The notes below the pieces were generated by a model. That model was not told the DNA's origin. It made no database searches and saw nothing but the letters and a program-made list of their open reading frames with translations. Shown piece by piece: positions 1 through 12,500 of a stretch of 64,000 bases of DNA. The position numbers and the translations under genes are program-made. This DNA is from Anisakis pegreffii. Taxonomy: Eukaryota > Nematoda > Chromadorea > Rhabditida > Anisakidae. How positions within the stretch are numbered: the stretch's first letter is position 1; each line of letters starts with the position of its first letter. Location of the stretch: the NCBI GenBank assembly GCA_035041965.1, contig JAPYMA010000790.1, positions 105,853-169,852 on the forward strand. Reading direction: 5' to 3'.

Positions 1-209
1 TGAAAGACCACGCCAATTTAATTCGTATAGACGTTGATTCGGATCATATACTGAAGGAAAAGAACAGATTCAGTTCGACTGCTTTTTGAATAGCTGTACA
101 GAACGCCAGATAACACACAGAGAGTAACGTCTCGTTTGTGTTTGGGCATCAAACGAGCGAGAGTCTCAAGGAGGGGATGGCTTTAACTTAGAGTGGCATA
201 AGCTTCAGA

Positions 210-223
210 TTCGTTATAACGAA
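210..223. repeat. 14-bp perfect palindrome
   Basis: TTCGTTATAACGAA reads identically on both strands. It may be a dimeric factor-binding site or chance; no gene next to it gives it meaning. Confidence 0.5.
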
Positions 224-1722
224 CCTCCTGGATGAGTGGCGCCGAAGCAAGCTCCCACTTTGCTGGGATCAGCTTCATCAGCAGGTTTCGAAAATACGGT
301 TGAACTGAAAAGGAATATAAAGAGTTTGGACATCTTATTAGAATAATCACAACTTTTATTGCTTAACTGATAGATTAATTCATCACAACATAACGGTACT
401 GTACAAGATAAATGAAACTACCCGTTTAATTCAGATTTTTATAAAAGATGGGAAAGAGGGAAAGAAAAATATGAGAAGAATCGTACCAGTAACGAAGAAT
501 AATATTCGATAGATCGTACACCTCGATTAGCTGAAAACAAGAAACAAATAGAGTAGCATCAATCAATATTGCTATCTTTTTGGGTGATATGCCTAATGCC
601 TAACGATACAACTACCATTTTAAAAGCATTATTCATGCAAATGAAAACAACAGCTTTGTGACAGTTAAGTGCAGAGTTCAGATTCATTTGTACACGTATA
701 AAATCGCAATCATCACTGACAAAAAGCCATCGTCTAACATTAACTCCCGAACGAGATAACAGATCCCCACATTACAAGCAGATGCTAACATCAAACGTAC
801 TCGAAGCAGTTGGGAATTCGGCTCAAAACGAAGGCGAATACCATCTTTTACAAGACGAATGGTAATGTCTCGCGAGAGTGGATCCTGTAATAAAGCTACT
901 TTTAGTCGTTTATTATAGAGAATATTTCATCATATGACAACAAGTTCATCCTATTTGATGCACTACATCAGAACTAATTCACATGAACCATAAAGAAATC
1001 ACGAGAATAATCAAACTCTGTTGGTATTCAGGAAATAATGCTCATTTTGTAGAGCGAATCTTGACAACGTTCTTCAATCATAGATTGACTTATTTCAGTT
1101 CATTGACTTAATAAACAAAGCGTGGCATTCAAAATTTTAGTTTAATAAAATAAGCATAAATTTAAACGACGATAATTCCAGAATTATCATTTTTTATTTT
1201 AAAATATCAATTTCAAATTGATCAAATCAACCAGAACGCACAAACGATGAAGCCATAACGAAAGAATATGAAGTATGAAAAAGAGGCACCTTATCTGAAT
1301 AAGCCAGTTCAACGTTATGCAATGTGCGTGATGCGTTCTGAAGCATAATAATCACTTGATTGATCGGCATACCAAGCGTGAATTCGATTTGTTCGTTTCG
1401 GAGACAACATTCTGGTACTACTTCGAATTCAAGCATAGTTATCTATTCACTATCAAATCAACCTGAACAATTTCAAGAGTAATAGTAACTGTGAAGTTTG
1501 GTAAGTCAGTAGTAAACCTCACTAAATAACGTATGTGTACCTCACGTAAGCATAACCAAGAAAATATGCTCCAAAATTCCAGCAAATTGCCTTCTCAATT
1601 TGTGACAAACACCACTTGAACAACAATCGTCAACCAAAACTTCTGAATTCAATTCCTGAATTCAACAGTTCAACTCCAATGCTGATTTGTAAACCTCTAT
1701 GTTAAACGCGAATTTAATACAA

Positions 1723-1751
1723 TAGCCTACATTGCTGGCTGATGTAGGCTA
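1723..1751. repeat. Hairpin, 10-bp perfect arms
   Basis: TAGCCTACAT at 1723-1732 and its exact reverse complement at 1742-1751 enclose a 9-nt loop. The complementarity continues outward imperfectly (GAATTTAA on the left, TTAATTC on the right). It could be a tiny MITE end pair or a structured transcript. Confidence 0.7.
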
Positions 1752-1966
1752 CTTAATTCATCAGCGAACAAGAAGAATTGAAAGAAAGCATGGCAGCAAC
1801 TAAGTTTTAGTGCTCTTGCTTATAACTGACCTCTTGTATTCGACCACTGCAACATATGAATATATCCTTCGATGATCACTCAATCCTTAACGTCTCCTTT
1901 TTACCACAGCGCCGCTATGCCATACGAGACGCAGTGAACATCATGTGATATTTCATCGTACGAACG

Positions 1967-1997
1967 CGCGACGCACGCGTTGTCGCGATGCGTCGCG
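1967..1997. repeat. CpG-rich inverted repeat upstream of the MADF gene
   Basis: CGCGACGCA at 1967-1975 pairs perfectly with TGCGTCGCG at 1989-1997, around a 13-nt loop that is itself CG-rich. The segment is a strong compositional outlier in this AT-rich window and ends about 90 bp before the proposed MADF start codon. A promoter element is an inference from position only. Confidence 0.65.
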
Positions 1998-2089
1998 GCG
2001 AAAATGTTATTCAACAAAGTGTATCTTCGTAGAAACAATGGTAATTTGAGACTTCGTTGGGAAAGCTATCGTGCCTTCTCTGTCTTAAA

Positions 2090-3520
2090 ATGGAAGTAAG
2101 TGTAAAGTTTTTGCTAAATTTCAGCTATTAATTGCATATGGAACAAATGTTTAATCTATCACTAATATTATGAACAATGTTTCTCAGGCAATAAGTGACG
2201 CTGCATGCGTATAAATTTTCAAACGTTTGATGATGGTCACGCAGAAAATTGCAGATTCCACTAAGCAAAAACACCGATAAGGACTTGACAAGTCATCATT
2301 TATGTACAATAGCACATCTTGATCAGCAACATCAGCAACGACACGAAACAGTTGCTACGAAGATTAATGACGAATTACGTTATTCAATCATCGATGCGAT
2401 TTATTTGAGACCAGCTATCTGGGATCATGGGCGAGAACCGAAATCACTAGGACAACGAAAGGATTATTTCATTGAAATTGCTGCATTATTATCTACTGAG
2501 GATAACATCCTTTCATGTAATATTGATTAGTGTATACTCAAGAACACAGAATTTGTTGATAGTTTTGCACGTTCTCCTAGTGCTCACCCTGAACCAGCGT
2601 TTATGAACCAAAGATTCTCATTCCAAAGTAATCCCACTACTGTGCCGTCAGAATAAATTTCCTTATAAAGTCTGATTATAGGCTACGATATTGAAAAACA
2701 GTGGAAGAATTTGAAAGATACGTACTTGAAAATTCGGAAGAAAGTGGTAACGGATGAAAGTGGTTGTATCATACCGCCAAGGTGGAAATTTTTTTCGGCG
2801 ATGACGTTTTTGGATCAACTGAACACGGTGCATAATAACAGTTTAAATAATCACCACATTAATAATAACAGTAATATGGTTGATAATAATAATGATAATA
2901 ATAACAACGTGATGCCTCAACAATCAACGAATGCATCTTCGTCACCGAATCATTCGAACTCAATACTTGGTAAACGATCGTTTGATCATAAAAATTTGGA
3001 AAAGTATCATAATTATAAAGACACAACATCGATATTACCATGCACGTCGTCATTTGATCCACAACAAAAATGTATTTCGTATTTATCAACCAGTAAACAA
3101 AGTAATAATGGCGCTATTATTGATAATAGTAATCAGCCTGTCAAATCGTTCTATGATCAAGACGAATATGTTGTCTTTTGTAAGTTTATTATTATCATCT
3201 CTTGTTTATATTTTGTTGCCGAGCCTTCGTTGTCATAGTTTCATTTGCTTTAAGAGCCCAACGCATGCGGTTATTATCAGAACCTTTTTTTTCAACCAAG
3301 TTCATTTTTGATTATATCAAAATTCAACGCATGATTATCATCGATTATTTTTATTTTTTAATCGATGTGGAATATTTTATGTTTCGTTCTAGGTAATTCA
3401 CTCATTTATCCATTACGGGAAATCGGCAGTATAAGTCGTGTTGAGTTATTGAAAATCGAGAAAGAAATTCGTGATATAATACATGAAAAACAAATGTTGC
3501 TTCTACAAGGACATGAATAA
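2090..3520 (+). CDS. MADF-domain (Adf-1-like) putative DNA-binding protein
   Basis: Model: 2090-2095, 2255-2516, 2682-3179, 3393-3520 (297 aa). All introns are GT..AG and the phases fit. Residues about 40-112 carry a MADF (Adf-1-type Myb/SANT) domain: a helix with the LRPAIWDHG motif, then KRDY-like FIEIAALL, then KQWKNLKDTYLKIRKK. These are the three conserved tryptophan/aromatic helices of the family. The rest is low-complexity (Asn/His-rich, about residues 135-170), followed by a basic stretch and a C-terminal helix rich in E, K and I that could mediate self-association. MADF proteins bind DNA and act as transcriptional regulators in the nucleus; that role is family knowledge. The first exon is only ATG-GAA before a GTAAGT donor, so the start is the least certain part. 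The alternative is a trans-spliced leader at 2254. Confidence 0.82.
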
Positions 3521-5588
3521 ATTCATTCAAGTAATGTTTCATATATACTTATGTTGTTCGATTGTTTTTCTATAAGCCATATTTGAACAGTGTTGATTAT
3601 TAGCAAAAATGTCTGATAAAATGAAAATTGTGCTGCAAGCGTTATTAATACTGATGTGAATATTTGTTTTTCACAATTCATCTCGTTTGCACTCAGCATA
3701 TTGTCCTCTTTTCAAAATATGTTTGTAAATTGGAGCTGTTGTTGGAAATCCGCATCTTGTGTCCAAAATCTGCTGACATATCTTTCATTGTAATATCCTT
3801 TAAAAGATGTATATACATATATATGGACTACCGGCTACGTTCTCGACCGATTGAAAGTGAAAATCCTATGATCATTAGCGGATTACTTTTGATATTCTAC
3901 AGAAAGGAAAATCTCAGTGATAAGCTGATATGCATTATTCGGGCGAAGCGAAAATCTGAACTCGTCTTCGTTTGATAGCTTCATAAACTCCTGACCATCG
4001 TCCCAGTCAACTAATGACTATGCTAATTGACCTATGTTACCCGTTAATAACTGCGCTCAACATTTCATTGTAACTATAAATTTACAACAGTAATTTCACT
4101 TCAAAGTACTCTTGATGAATATTTGATATTACATTCAACTTCTCATTTCGTAATTAAAGCAACAACAAAACTGCTTCATTATTAAAAGATCGACTGACCG
4201 AGTAGATCATTTGAAATGTCGAAAAAAACATGAGAACCGAACAGCTTTAGTTACATCGGCACTATCTTTTTCATTACTTTTTCAAAAAGTATTTAATTAT
4301 CTTAGGTCATGATAGTTCCTGATATCTCAAAATAGGTCATGATAGTGCTTTTAAATCCGAGAACTATTATTGTCTTAAAAATTATTTCTTTAGTGGTTGT
4401 TTATCGATTATATTTACGATTGTTATAATTGTTATTGCTGACCATATTTTATTGTTGAAAACGTGACAGAACGTTTAATAAAAGAAGATGAGAAATATTA
4501 AACGAAACGAATTTTGAAAAACATCGAAGAACCACAAAAATGGGCTCTTAAATGTGCGAATGCATTCGCAATTCAACAGCAATCTTCGAAGTTGACAAGT
4601 GTGTCATTAAAATGAGAATTGGTTTCGTGAACTTCATAATGACTTTGCAGTCGATTCAGTCTTTGATGTTTTCAATATGTAACTGAATAAGAAGAGATTT
4701 TGTTTATTTTTTGTGATATGAAGAAATGTTCTGTGGTATTTCTTTGGAACGCGCCATCACTTTCCAGCAACGGAACACTTTTCTAAAACTGCAATCGACA
4801 CCAGTATCCACTACCGATCAACCGTTCAAAAAACAGTCAAGAAGAGTGCCTGATCGATAAATCAGGTTAGCCACCCTGGGGAGCCATTTGAAGATGCTAC
4901 AGGTTATAGTTTTAATTGGAGTGTAACGGCGATTACGTTATAAATTCGCATTAAACGGGATGACACAAGTTCCAGGCGGTGAAAAATTTTGGTCTCTTTT
5001 ATGACTTCTTTACAGTGGCTCCTGCGACCTACTTCAATGCATGGAGTTGTGTGGTTGTTTTCGTGTCCAAAATCCAAAGGTATCTAAAAACATTCAAAAT
5101 CACACATAAACAGATAGTGGAGGCTCGGATATACATAATAATAAAGAAGAATACGAAGTCACTCCTAAACAAATGCTGAGCGAACTCAACGTCTTCCGTC
5201 AACATCTCTATTGTTGTTTACTTCTTTTGCCAGGATATCGTTCGCTGTTTTCGTTGTGTTTTGTTTTTAGCTTGGCACTGAGATGTGCACGTAACGAAGG
5301 TGTCTGTTTATAGCTTCAGTTCACGAACTTGCGATATTCCTTCGTTGCATGTTTCGTTGTTGCAACATTTATATCATAAATTGCAATCTGAGGTCACAGC
5401 ATATGCACATTTTTATGTACATCTCTAGGTACAACAGTCATCATAGCAGAGATAGCGATTTTGAATTGATGAGAAAATATAAGTGAATTGTCCGAAACAT
5501 AGGATATAGAGCATTCAATATGGTGGAATAAGTGAACTGTACATGACAAGAAGTAAATGAGCATTCAATAAGGAACGATAAATCGAAA
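3521..5588. other. Intergenic, no gene recognised
   Basis: AT-rich sequence downstream of the MADF gene. The 103-codon open stretch at 3664-3975 lacks a domain and a usable start. A 14-bp direct repeat lies at 4303-4346. I see nothing else. Confidence 0.55.
4303..4346. repeat. 14-bp direct repeat pair
   Basis: TAGGTCATGATAGT occurs at 4303-4316 and again at 4333-4346, a 30-bp period. The intervening half of the period is not conserved. Confidence 0.8.
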
Positions 5589-5589
5589 A

Positions 5590-5869
5590 ATGAACGACAG
5601 TGATGAGCGGGATCGTGAAATACGTGCGTGCTGCCAGCAACTGAAGTAATCCCAAGTGGTTTATGCAGCTCTGGGCACTCGGATCATCTGAACTGTATTC
5701 GTACCGCGCTGCAATTCGCGAGGACTTCTATGTGGAACTGATACGCTTGCTCGTGACATTGAACGTATCCGCTGACAACATGACAGTCTGTAACAAGTTG
5801 CTCATATTGCACAGTTTTGGTGAAAATAACATCCTCAATCAAATCATAATTGATTATCCAACCCAATGA
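5590..5869 (+). pseudogene. Exon-like fragment(s), unrecognised
   Basis: A run beginning ATG-AAC-GAC at 5590 encodes about 19 hydrophilic residues (MNDSDERDREIRACCQQLK) and stops at TAA (5647). After a CAG at 5668-5670 a frame of about 65 codons opens, containing REDFYVELIRLLVTLNV and VCNKLLILHSFG. Both segments look like protein more than random AT-rich sequence does. The only intron that would join them is about 23 nt, which is too short. It may therefore be a decayed gene, a fragment with a sequencing error, or chance. No family is recognised. Confidence 0.3.
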
Positions 5870-6001
5870 AATGATTTTACCAACCTATTCAACAATCACA
5901 GTTACTCTATACACTATTACGAACATATTCTGTCGAGTTGAAGTCATTATGAAGTGTCAAACCCAGTGAAATGATTTTGCCAATCTAATCAACAATCACT
6001 G
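5858..6001. repeat. Diverged direct repeat, about 44 bp, two copies
   Basis: 5858-5901 and 5958-6001 share the core tgaaatgatttt(a/g)cca and then tcaacaatcac, at roughly 85% identity. A third weaker echo is near 6172-6205. They overlap the end of the exon-like fragment, which supports repetitive or decayed sequence here. Confidence 0.65.
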
Positions 6002-6329
6002 CCGCCCTGCATGCTACTGATTCGTCTGCAGTGCTGCGAACGTGCAATTAAGTGTGAAAACCCGGGGAATCCTCTTTGGAATCTTTAAAGCCTGTGGAAA
6101 CACCGTTGCGAACATTTCTTGTTGTGCCCTAACAACACTATACATTCAACTGCGAATTTAAACGAACGAAATGCCGTTTTGATTTTACCAACCTAAAATA
6201 CAACATTACCACCAGGAATTTGATCAATGGCTGTAAACGACAGTATTAGGCATTTTCACTGGAAGATTTCAAACATTCCATTTTGACTCCACAAACTCCT
6301 GATCGGAAAACTAAAATGCGCTGCTAGAA

Positions 6330-6676
6330 TGATTGAATCTTCGACATCTATGATCACACGCCATCGAGACAAAACACACAAACGCAAAAAAAATTCTCCT
6401 TCCACTCCAATTTACAACTCAGTGAGTTTGTTCGAACATTGGTCGCCGTGTAAGTATTTCACAATTTGACCAACTGTTTCACAACTTCATGAAGTAGTTA
6501 GTCAAATTGTGAATGTACGCATTCCAACTGATGAGGACACATACTTAGGCCACATTCTTGATGCTTGTGAATTGGATGGTCCAAAGGGTGGAAAATCGTG
6601 TCCGCACATTTCGCCCATGGATATTCGGTCTAGTGAACATTTGCTCTCATGGACATGGAGTTTATGTGTCGACTAG
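6330..6676 (+). pseudogene. Two exon-like segments joined by a 52-nt intron, unrecognised
   Basis: An open frame from about 6330 ends at a GTAAGT donor (about 6451). A 52-nt intron ends in TTAG (about 6502), and in matching phase a second segment runs to TAG at 6674-6676. The joined peptide contains LSEFVRTLVAV then QIVNVRIPTDEDTYLGHIL and DACELDGPKGGKSC, which has the composition of a folded protein. No start codon, family or neighbouring exon was found, so this is a candidate exon pair or gene relic. Finding transcripts or protein matches would decide. Confidence 0.35.
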
Positions 6677-9520
6677 AGTTGAGCTGGAGGCCTTTGAGAT
6701 CATCCGGGAGTATTAGCCATAAATATGCGTAAGTTATTCGAGTTCCTCAGTTTCGAACCTGTGCACTTCGTAATGTGTCAATAGAATATTCCTGACTTTG
6801 ATCGACACACTTTTCAATAATAAACAGTGCACTTAATTCATCTTCACTATCGAATTAATGAAACATTTATTCTCCTTCAAAGAAGTTCGTTCGGTATAAC
6901 AAGAGCAGATTTCGTACAAAAATGAAACGTTCATGTATTAATGTTCAATTTCACTACCGTATTAAGATTACGCTCTTGTCAATAAACTTATCAAGAAACG
7001 ATGTTTGATATCATCCGTAACATCCCACGCCCATCTTTAACAAACCACTCTGCACTGAGAACCATCGTTTCAGTCACTCACTCGACTGCCAGAGTGCTGC
7101 TAATTGTAAGCATCCTTTCAGATTAAAAGTAAATGTGATGCGCAGGCTTAGGGTCAAACCAAGGACCAGACTTCAATAGCTGATTTGTGATGGTTACTAT
7201 TTGCATATGAGAACTGATGTTCACGAATGTGTATGATTGATATTCATTGTGCCATTGAATTGGATCGGTAACCACACACCCATTTCTGAATGTTACCGAA
7301 TTTCGGAGCAAAATTAAGATGATGAGCTCTTTTGTTTCTGTTATCATGCCTTTTTCAGCAGTCATCATGCACTGCATTATTCCTATAAAGCTCAAAATAT
7401 AAATGTTTTCTGGACGGTGTTCACAAATATAAGAGTTCTAATCAAAATACCCACTAATCAACGAATTTGAAACCACGGATTCTGTAAACGGCGAAACTAC
7501 AGGAATATGTCTATTCAGAAATTCCAAAGTAAACGACCTCTGAAACCCCCAAAAGCAGGATCGATAGACTCGGATAATTCGCAAACACTTGGGGATAATA
7601 TTCTTGGATACTCTCAGAGGCCTCCAAATCTACTCTAACCTTTCCATAACTTTCATTTCTATTAGGCCATTGGTTCTTAACCTTTTTCTCCTCCGCACCC
7701 TGTAGAAAATTTCAAGACGTCTTCGCTCTCCCCACAACATTCACTCTCTATCACTCATCCACTACAGTCAGTGTTTATTGTGCAGATAACTTTAAACCAT
7801 TAGAATAACCTTCTTTTTTTTTTCAAAAGATATACATTAGAGTTCATCCTCCTTTACTTTATACACATGTATGTGTTGAAATCCGCCCTCGTCTACTTTA
7901 ATGTATGGAAAATGAAACTTTATGTCGCACACCCTGGAATACCATTCGCACCCTTGAATGAATAACCCGTCTTAGTCCAAATGGCCTATTACCACAGAAA
8001 ATGTGCCGTTCCTGAAAAAGCTCTGTCGCATAGTCTGTCACCCGACAATGGAAACGATCATGAAAAAAAGGAAACAAAACGATCGAAGGTGAATAATGAA
8101 ACAAAATACGTTTCATTAGCGAAAATGCGAAGAATAACTTTGAATGAAGTGAACAAAAACTGATATAAGTGAATAATTGCGATTGCAATAGTGGGAGAAT
8201 CAATTCATTCAATATCAGTGAGTTGATTGTAAAGTGAAAAAGTTTACTTCTTATTAGTATGCATCATGCAAACATCAAATAAATGAGCTCTCGGATTCCT
8301 TTTCGTCCCTAAATCAGTCAACCAATTAATTCTTCACTTTACAACAACAACAACAACAACTGCAACGTATACATTAGTGTCTGAGAGATACAGACAGATT
8401 GTAAACTTTAGAATTATGGTACATAATACACAGTTATTCACGGGAATATATCGAACGTAAAACTTGATCGCTTTAAATTAATCAAGATACAAAGCAATTC
8501 AAACAAACACCGCTTCTCATCTAAATCGGTTGAAACAAAACGATTTTTCGAAACAATCGTTGAAGTTCATTTTTAGATGAAATCAATACAGTGAACCGTT
8601 TCAAATGAACGAATCTCTTCAAAATGATTTAGATATAAGGTACTGTCACTTTAAAACAATTAATTTTTCAACATCTCTAACAATGCATCACGACAATATG
8701 ATATCATACAGTTTTATAACTATTATAACTGAACAATCAAATGATTGTGAATAATAACGGAAACTATAACAACTACAGTTACAATTACTACAATTATTCA
8801 TACATAAAGATATTGTTATTGATATTATCCGTGTTATTACTATCTTTATTATTAGAGTATTAGGATTATTATCAGTAATGTGCAAATATAGACCATTTTA
8901 ACACCTGCACCAATGAATTTCAAACAGTAAAGAAATGGGAATTTTGTTTCAACCAAGTTATCAACTGATTTTCAACTTAATCGTTAGAATTTGATTTCTA
9001 AAGACTATTCAGTAAGAAGAATCTGTCTGTTATACTGTAACTGGACGGAAATTCTTCAATATGAAGGTATAGAAAACCATCTTTGAATGTTCAAAATTTG
9101 GTGACTGGTTAAAATGAGCACCCGAAAAATGTTTCCATATTATTACCATCCATCTCTATAGGTATTTGTGCACAATACCGATGAAGATAATAAAAACAAT
9201 AATAGTAACATTATTAATGTTAATGATGACAATAGTGAAAGAGATAATACAATAACATTATTGCAAGACTAATAAGGAAATGTTAATCTATTACCGGATT
9301 TTAATTTAAACAAGAAAATACACTTATGATATATTCATAGAAATGTTTGACTTGCGTAAGCATGTAAATCGTTAAGCGTTGCACGATGAAATAAATGATC
9401 ATGTGCAAGAATTGAATAGAACCGAATCGAACTGAACACTGACATAAAATAATGAAGTTGAGATATAATATCGAATATTACAAGTATTGCTGAATTGATA
9501 AATACTTATGGCTGCTGCAA
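6677..9520. other. Intergenic, with a candidate MITE and no confident gene
   Basis: This includes the 3' flank of the minus-strand TRIM-NHL gene. A possible 60-codon plus-strand frame at 7981-8163 (basic, hydrophilic) starts inside the right end of the candidate transposable element and has no family. Scattered ATT/ATA-rich stretches occur at 8700-8870 and 9190-9260. Confidence 0.5.
7670..7991. mobile_element. Candidate MITE (short terminal inverted repeats)
   Basis: TATTAGGCCATTGG at 7670-7683 and CCAAATGGCCTATTA at 7977-7991 are inverted copies with one indel, about 320 bp apart. Just inside the left end is a run reading ttcttaacctttttctcctccgc, which resembles the ends of non-autonomous hAT-type elements. 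A target-site duplication was not verified, and one copy is not proof. Confidence 0.4.
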
Positions 9521-12500
9521 TCATAAACGAACTGAAGATGACGATGGTCTTGGTAAAGAAATTGCTCGACGTTGTTCACCTGATGATGAGTGCTGATTTT
9601 GAGAGGATGATAACGGAAATGCGTTAAAGAATGTACCATCATACAGGTATCGAACCGACACCACTTCACGTCGATTGAAGCATGTCACGTACACCCAATC
9701 GTTCTGGAATGCATAGCAACCGCTCAATTATTCAAACAATAAATCATTGTGAAAGCGCCCAAAGAACCAAAGTTACCAATCCACTTACACACACTGCAAT
9801 ACCGAGTGCCTGTTGTGTTCCTAAAGGACGTGGGAATATGATTTCTTTGAGGCGACGTACTCCTTTGACACCACTTAATAATATCCATAATCGACCGGAT
9901 GCGTAATCCAAAACTATCAGATTACCCAACTAAAATTCAAATTATTTATTCTTTTCATAAATTACATCTAGCTTCAATGACATCATCATTTAAACCGTTG
10001 TTGCAACATTTATCATTGACGTAACAAATACACGCAAATTTATCCTCATTATTAGAACGGAACACAAAACATATGAAACAAATACAACGAACAGTTAAAT
10101 ATCCATTTCTTATATTTTTGATGACAATTGATTTAATCATTAAGATGGAATAAATCACCGTAACTTGTCAAGAGATAAATACTCGAACCGATGGTGTACT
10201 CAAAAGAGAGGAGAGGGAAGCAGGAGGTGCGCGATATTGGTTGAGCAATTGCCCTTCCCCTGGAGGTTAGAAGAAAACGAAAAGAAGATGACAAAAAAAG
10301 GGGAAGGAATGGAGCAGGAAGAAGAAATAAACCTAGAAAAATCCACCTCAAAATTCATCTATTTTTCTGGACCAAACCATTCTGTGCCCATCCCCCCCTC
10401 TCCTTGATCGAAAAACTCCTGGCCACGACACTAAACTGAACAATGTAACACACCTCATCAACAAGTGCACTTGCTGGATTGCCGATATGTTCATTGAGAT
10501 GATACGTTTTCGTTAGATCATATTCATTTATTAATGTACCAGAATGATCAACAACAAAAAGTAATAAGCGATTTTGTGAAGCGTCACATGTCAACAGTAC
10601 GACTGCCCTACAAAATTCATTCAATTGAAACATGTTCGGTGCTTAGAAAGCGATCAATTTGTTCAGTGATATAATACGTAATAGATATAAGCAACATGAC
10701 AGAATATTTCATTACTCTTAGATGTCATTATCACAAAAAAAAGCAAATTTTCACTGATTCATTCAAATAGATCCAGTGCATCGATAATTTCTACTCAATA
10801 TAATCTTAATGAATGCTGAATACTTTTCATCAAATAAACACTTATGCCTACTTCACAAGAAGCATAATTGATAGAAAAGCATAACCTGTATTCAGCTTGA
10901 TCTTCTGCTACACATAAATACTGATAGCGCGTTTTGCGTGAGTCCTTCAACGTTTTCCAGCCCTGTAGATCGCATGAAAATGATCACAATGACCAAAACT
11001 CTTAAAAATACCAATAATAGCAAATAGTGACCAACTTTTCTTGATCTATTGTACATCCAAATCGCTGATTTGTTGTTATCGCCGGATACAACAAATATTT
11101 CACCACGTGGACTTACCGTAATCCATCTTGTTCTACTCAACTCAATTTTCGGTTCCTTTGGACATGGGATAGTCTATAAAATTAACGCATTTCTCCATCG
11201 ATACTGAGTTGTAAGGTTTTGTGACACAAACTGAACTATGAACTTAATTTCAAACATTTTCATATGAGATTTGACGTTTCGATAGAATGTCACCTATAAT
11301 TAAATATACTGGAATATTCATATAACTCAAAACAATATAATACAGCTCCAAATTCGAATTAATTTTCATGGTTGTTAGTAATCTATTAAACTTCAAAAAT
11401 TCCTCACAAAAAATGCCACAGCTAGAAAACTGATATCTTTAGTATTAAACTGAATAGCAGATGATCAAACGCGTCGAGCAATAATATAAAAAATAATATA
11501 AAGCAATAATAAACGTAAAATAAACGTAAATAAGCAATAATATGAAGAAATATCAACACAAGAATGAGTCGTCTCACCTCGATATGATGAAAATCATCTT
11601 TTATATCAAATATATGAATTGTCCTTCCTTTCGCATGCATAACACTCACCAGTAAACGTACATTACAAAGATCGATAGCTAACGACGATGCTGAACTGTT
11701 TTTTATCGGCAACTGCTTTAAGATTTTACCGGACGTTGTTGTTATATAAACACCTTCAACATGTGCTTATTTCATTCACTAATCACCAACATCTATAATA
11801 ACTATCGAGAATATCTCTACTGCAGAGAATTTGTGATTGTTCAATATTCAAAACTGGAAAGTTTGAATGTTGTTCAAAGGAGACTGACCACCCATCTGTG
11901 TAAAAGATGAAACACTTCAATCAACAATCTTACATTTGAGTAATAGCAAATAAAATGAAAGTAACAAAGAAAAGAAACCTCCACAACTATCAGAAACAGC
12001 TAATCGTTGTTGTTCATTATTAAAGACTGGTAACGCGATTACATCAATTGGACGAGTTAAATAATTTTCACCGAAATGATGATAGAATTGATCAACATTA
12101 TGCTCATTAACAATGATTGTCGTTGTTGACGAGGACGATGGGTCACAACTCGAAAAATTGGTTTCTTCGCTTAACGCTCTTGACTGAAAAAAGAATTATT
12201 CTTTTAAAGTTGGATTTATTCAGTCATAACGTTCATTCATAATGAATAATATCATAGATAAATCATTTAATCTAACTATAAGAACTAATAGCAGTAATTT
12301 TGCATCAAACGCATAGAAAAATTCAAAATAATTGGTGCACTGAACTGAAAAACCAAACAACAATCTGAAGATTGACGAATACAAAGGTATGAGAGGATTC
12401 GTCCTTATGAGGTGAAATTTCACTCAATTTTCGAAATGAATGAGAATGCATACTAACCTGTTGGCTGTCAAACGATGTGTTAGCATTGGCGCTAGGGCAT

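Larger units (their letters stand above)
1..2089. other. Intergenic, no gene recognised
   Basis: About 2 kb of AT-rich sequence before the MADF gene. No reading frame here has coding character, and the short open stretch at 1227-1436 on the minus strand has no domain or convincing splice sites. It holds three inverted repeats, listed separately (210-223, 1723-1751, 1967-1997). The last one lies in a small CpG-rich island just upstream of the next gene and is the best promoter-proximal candidate. Confidence 0.6.
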
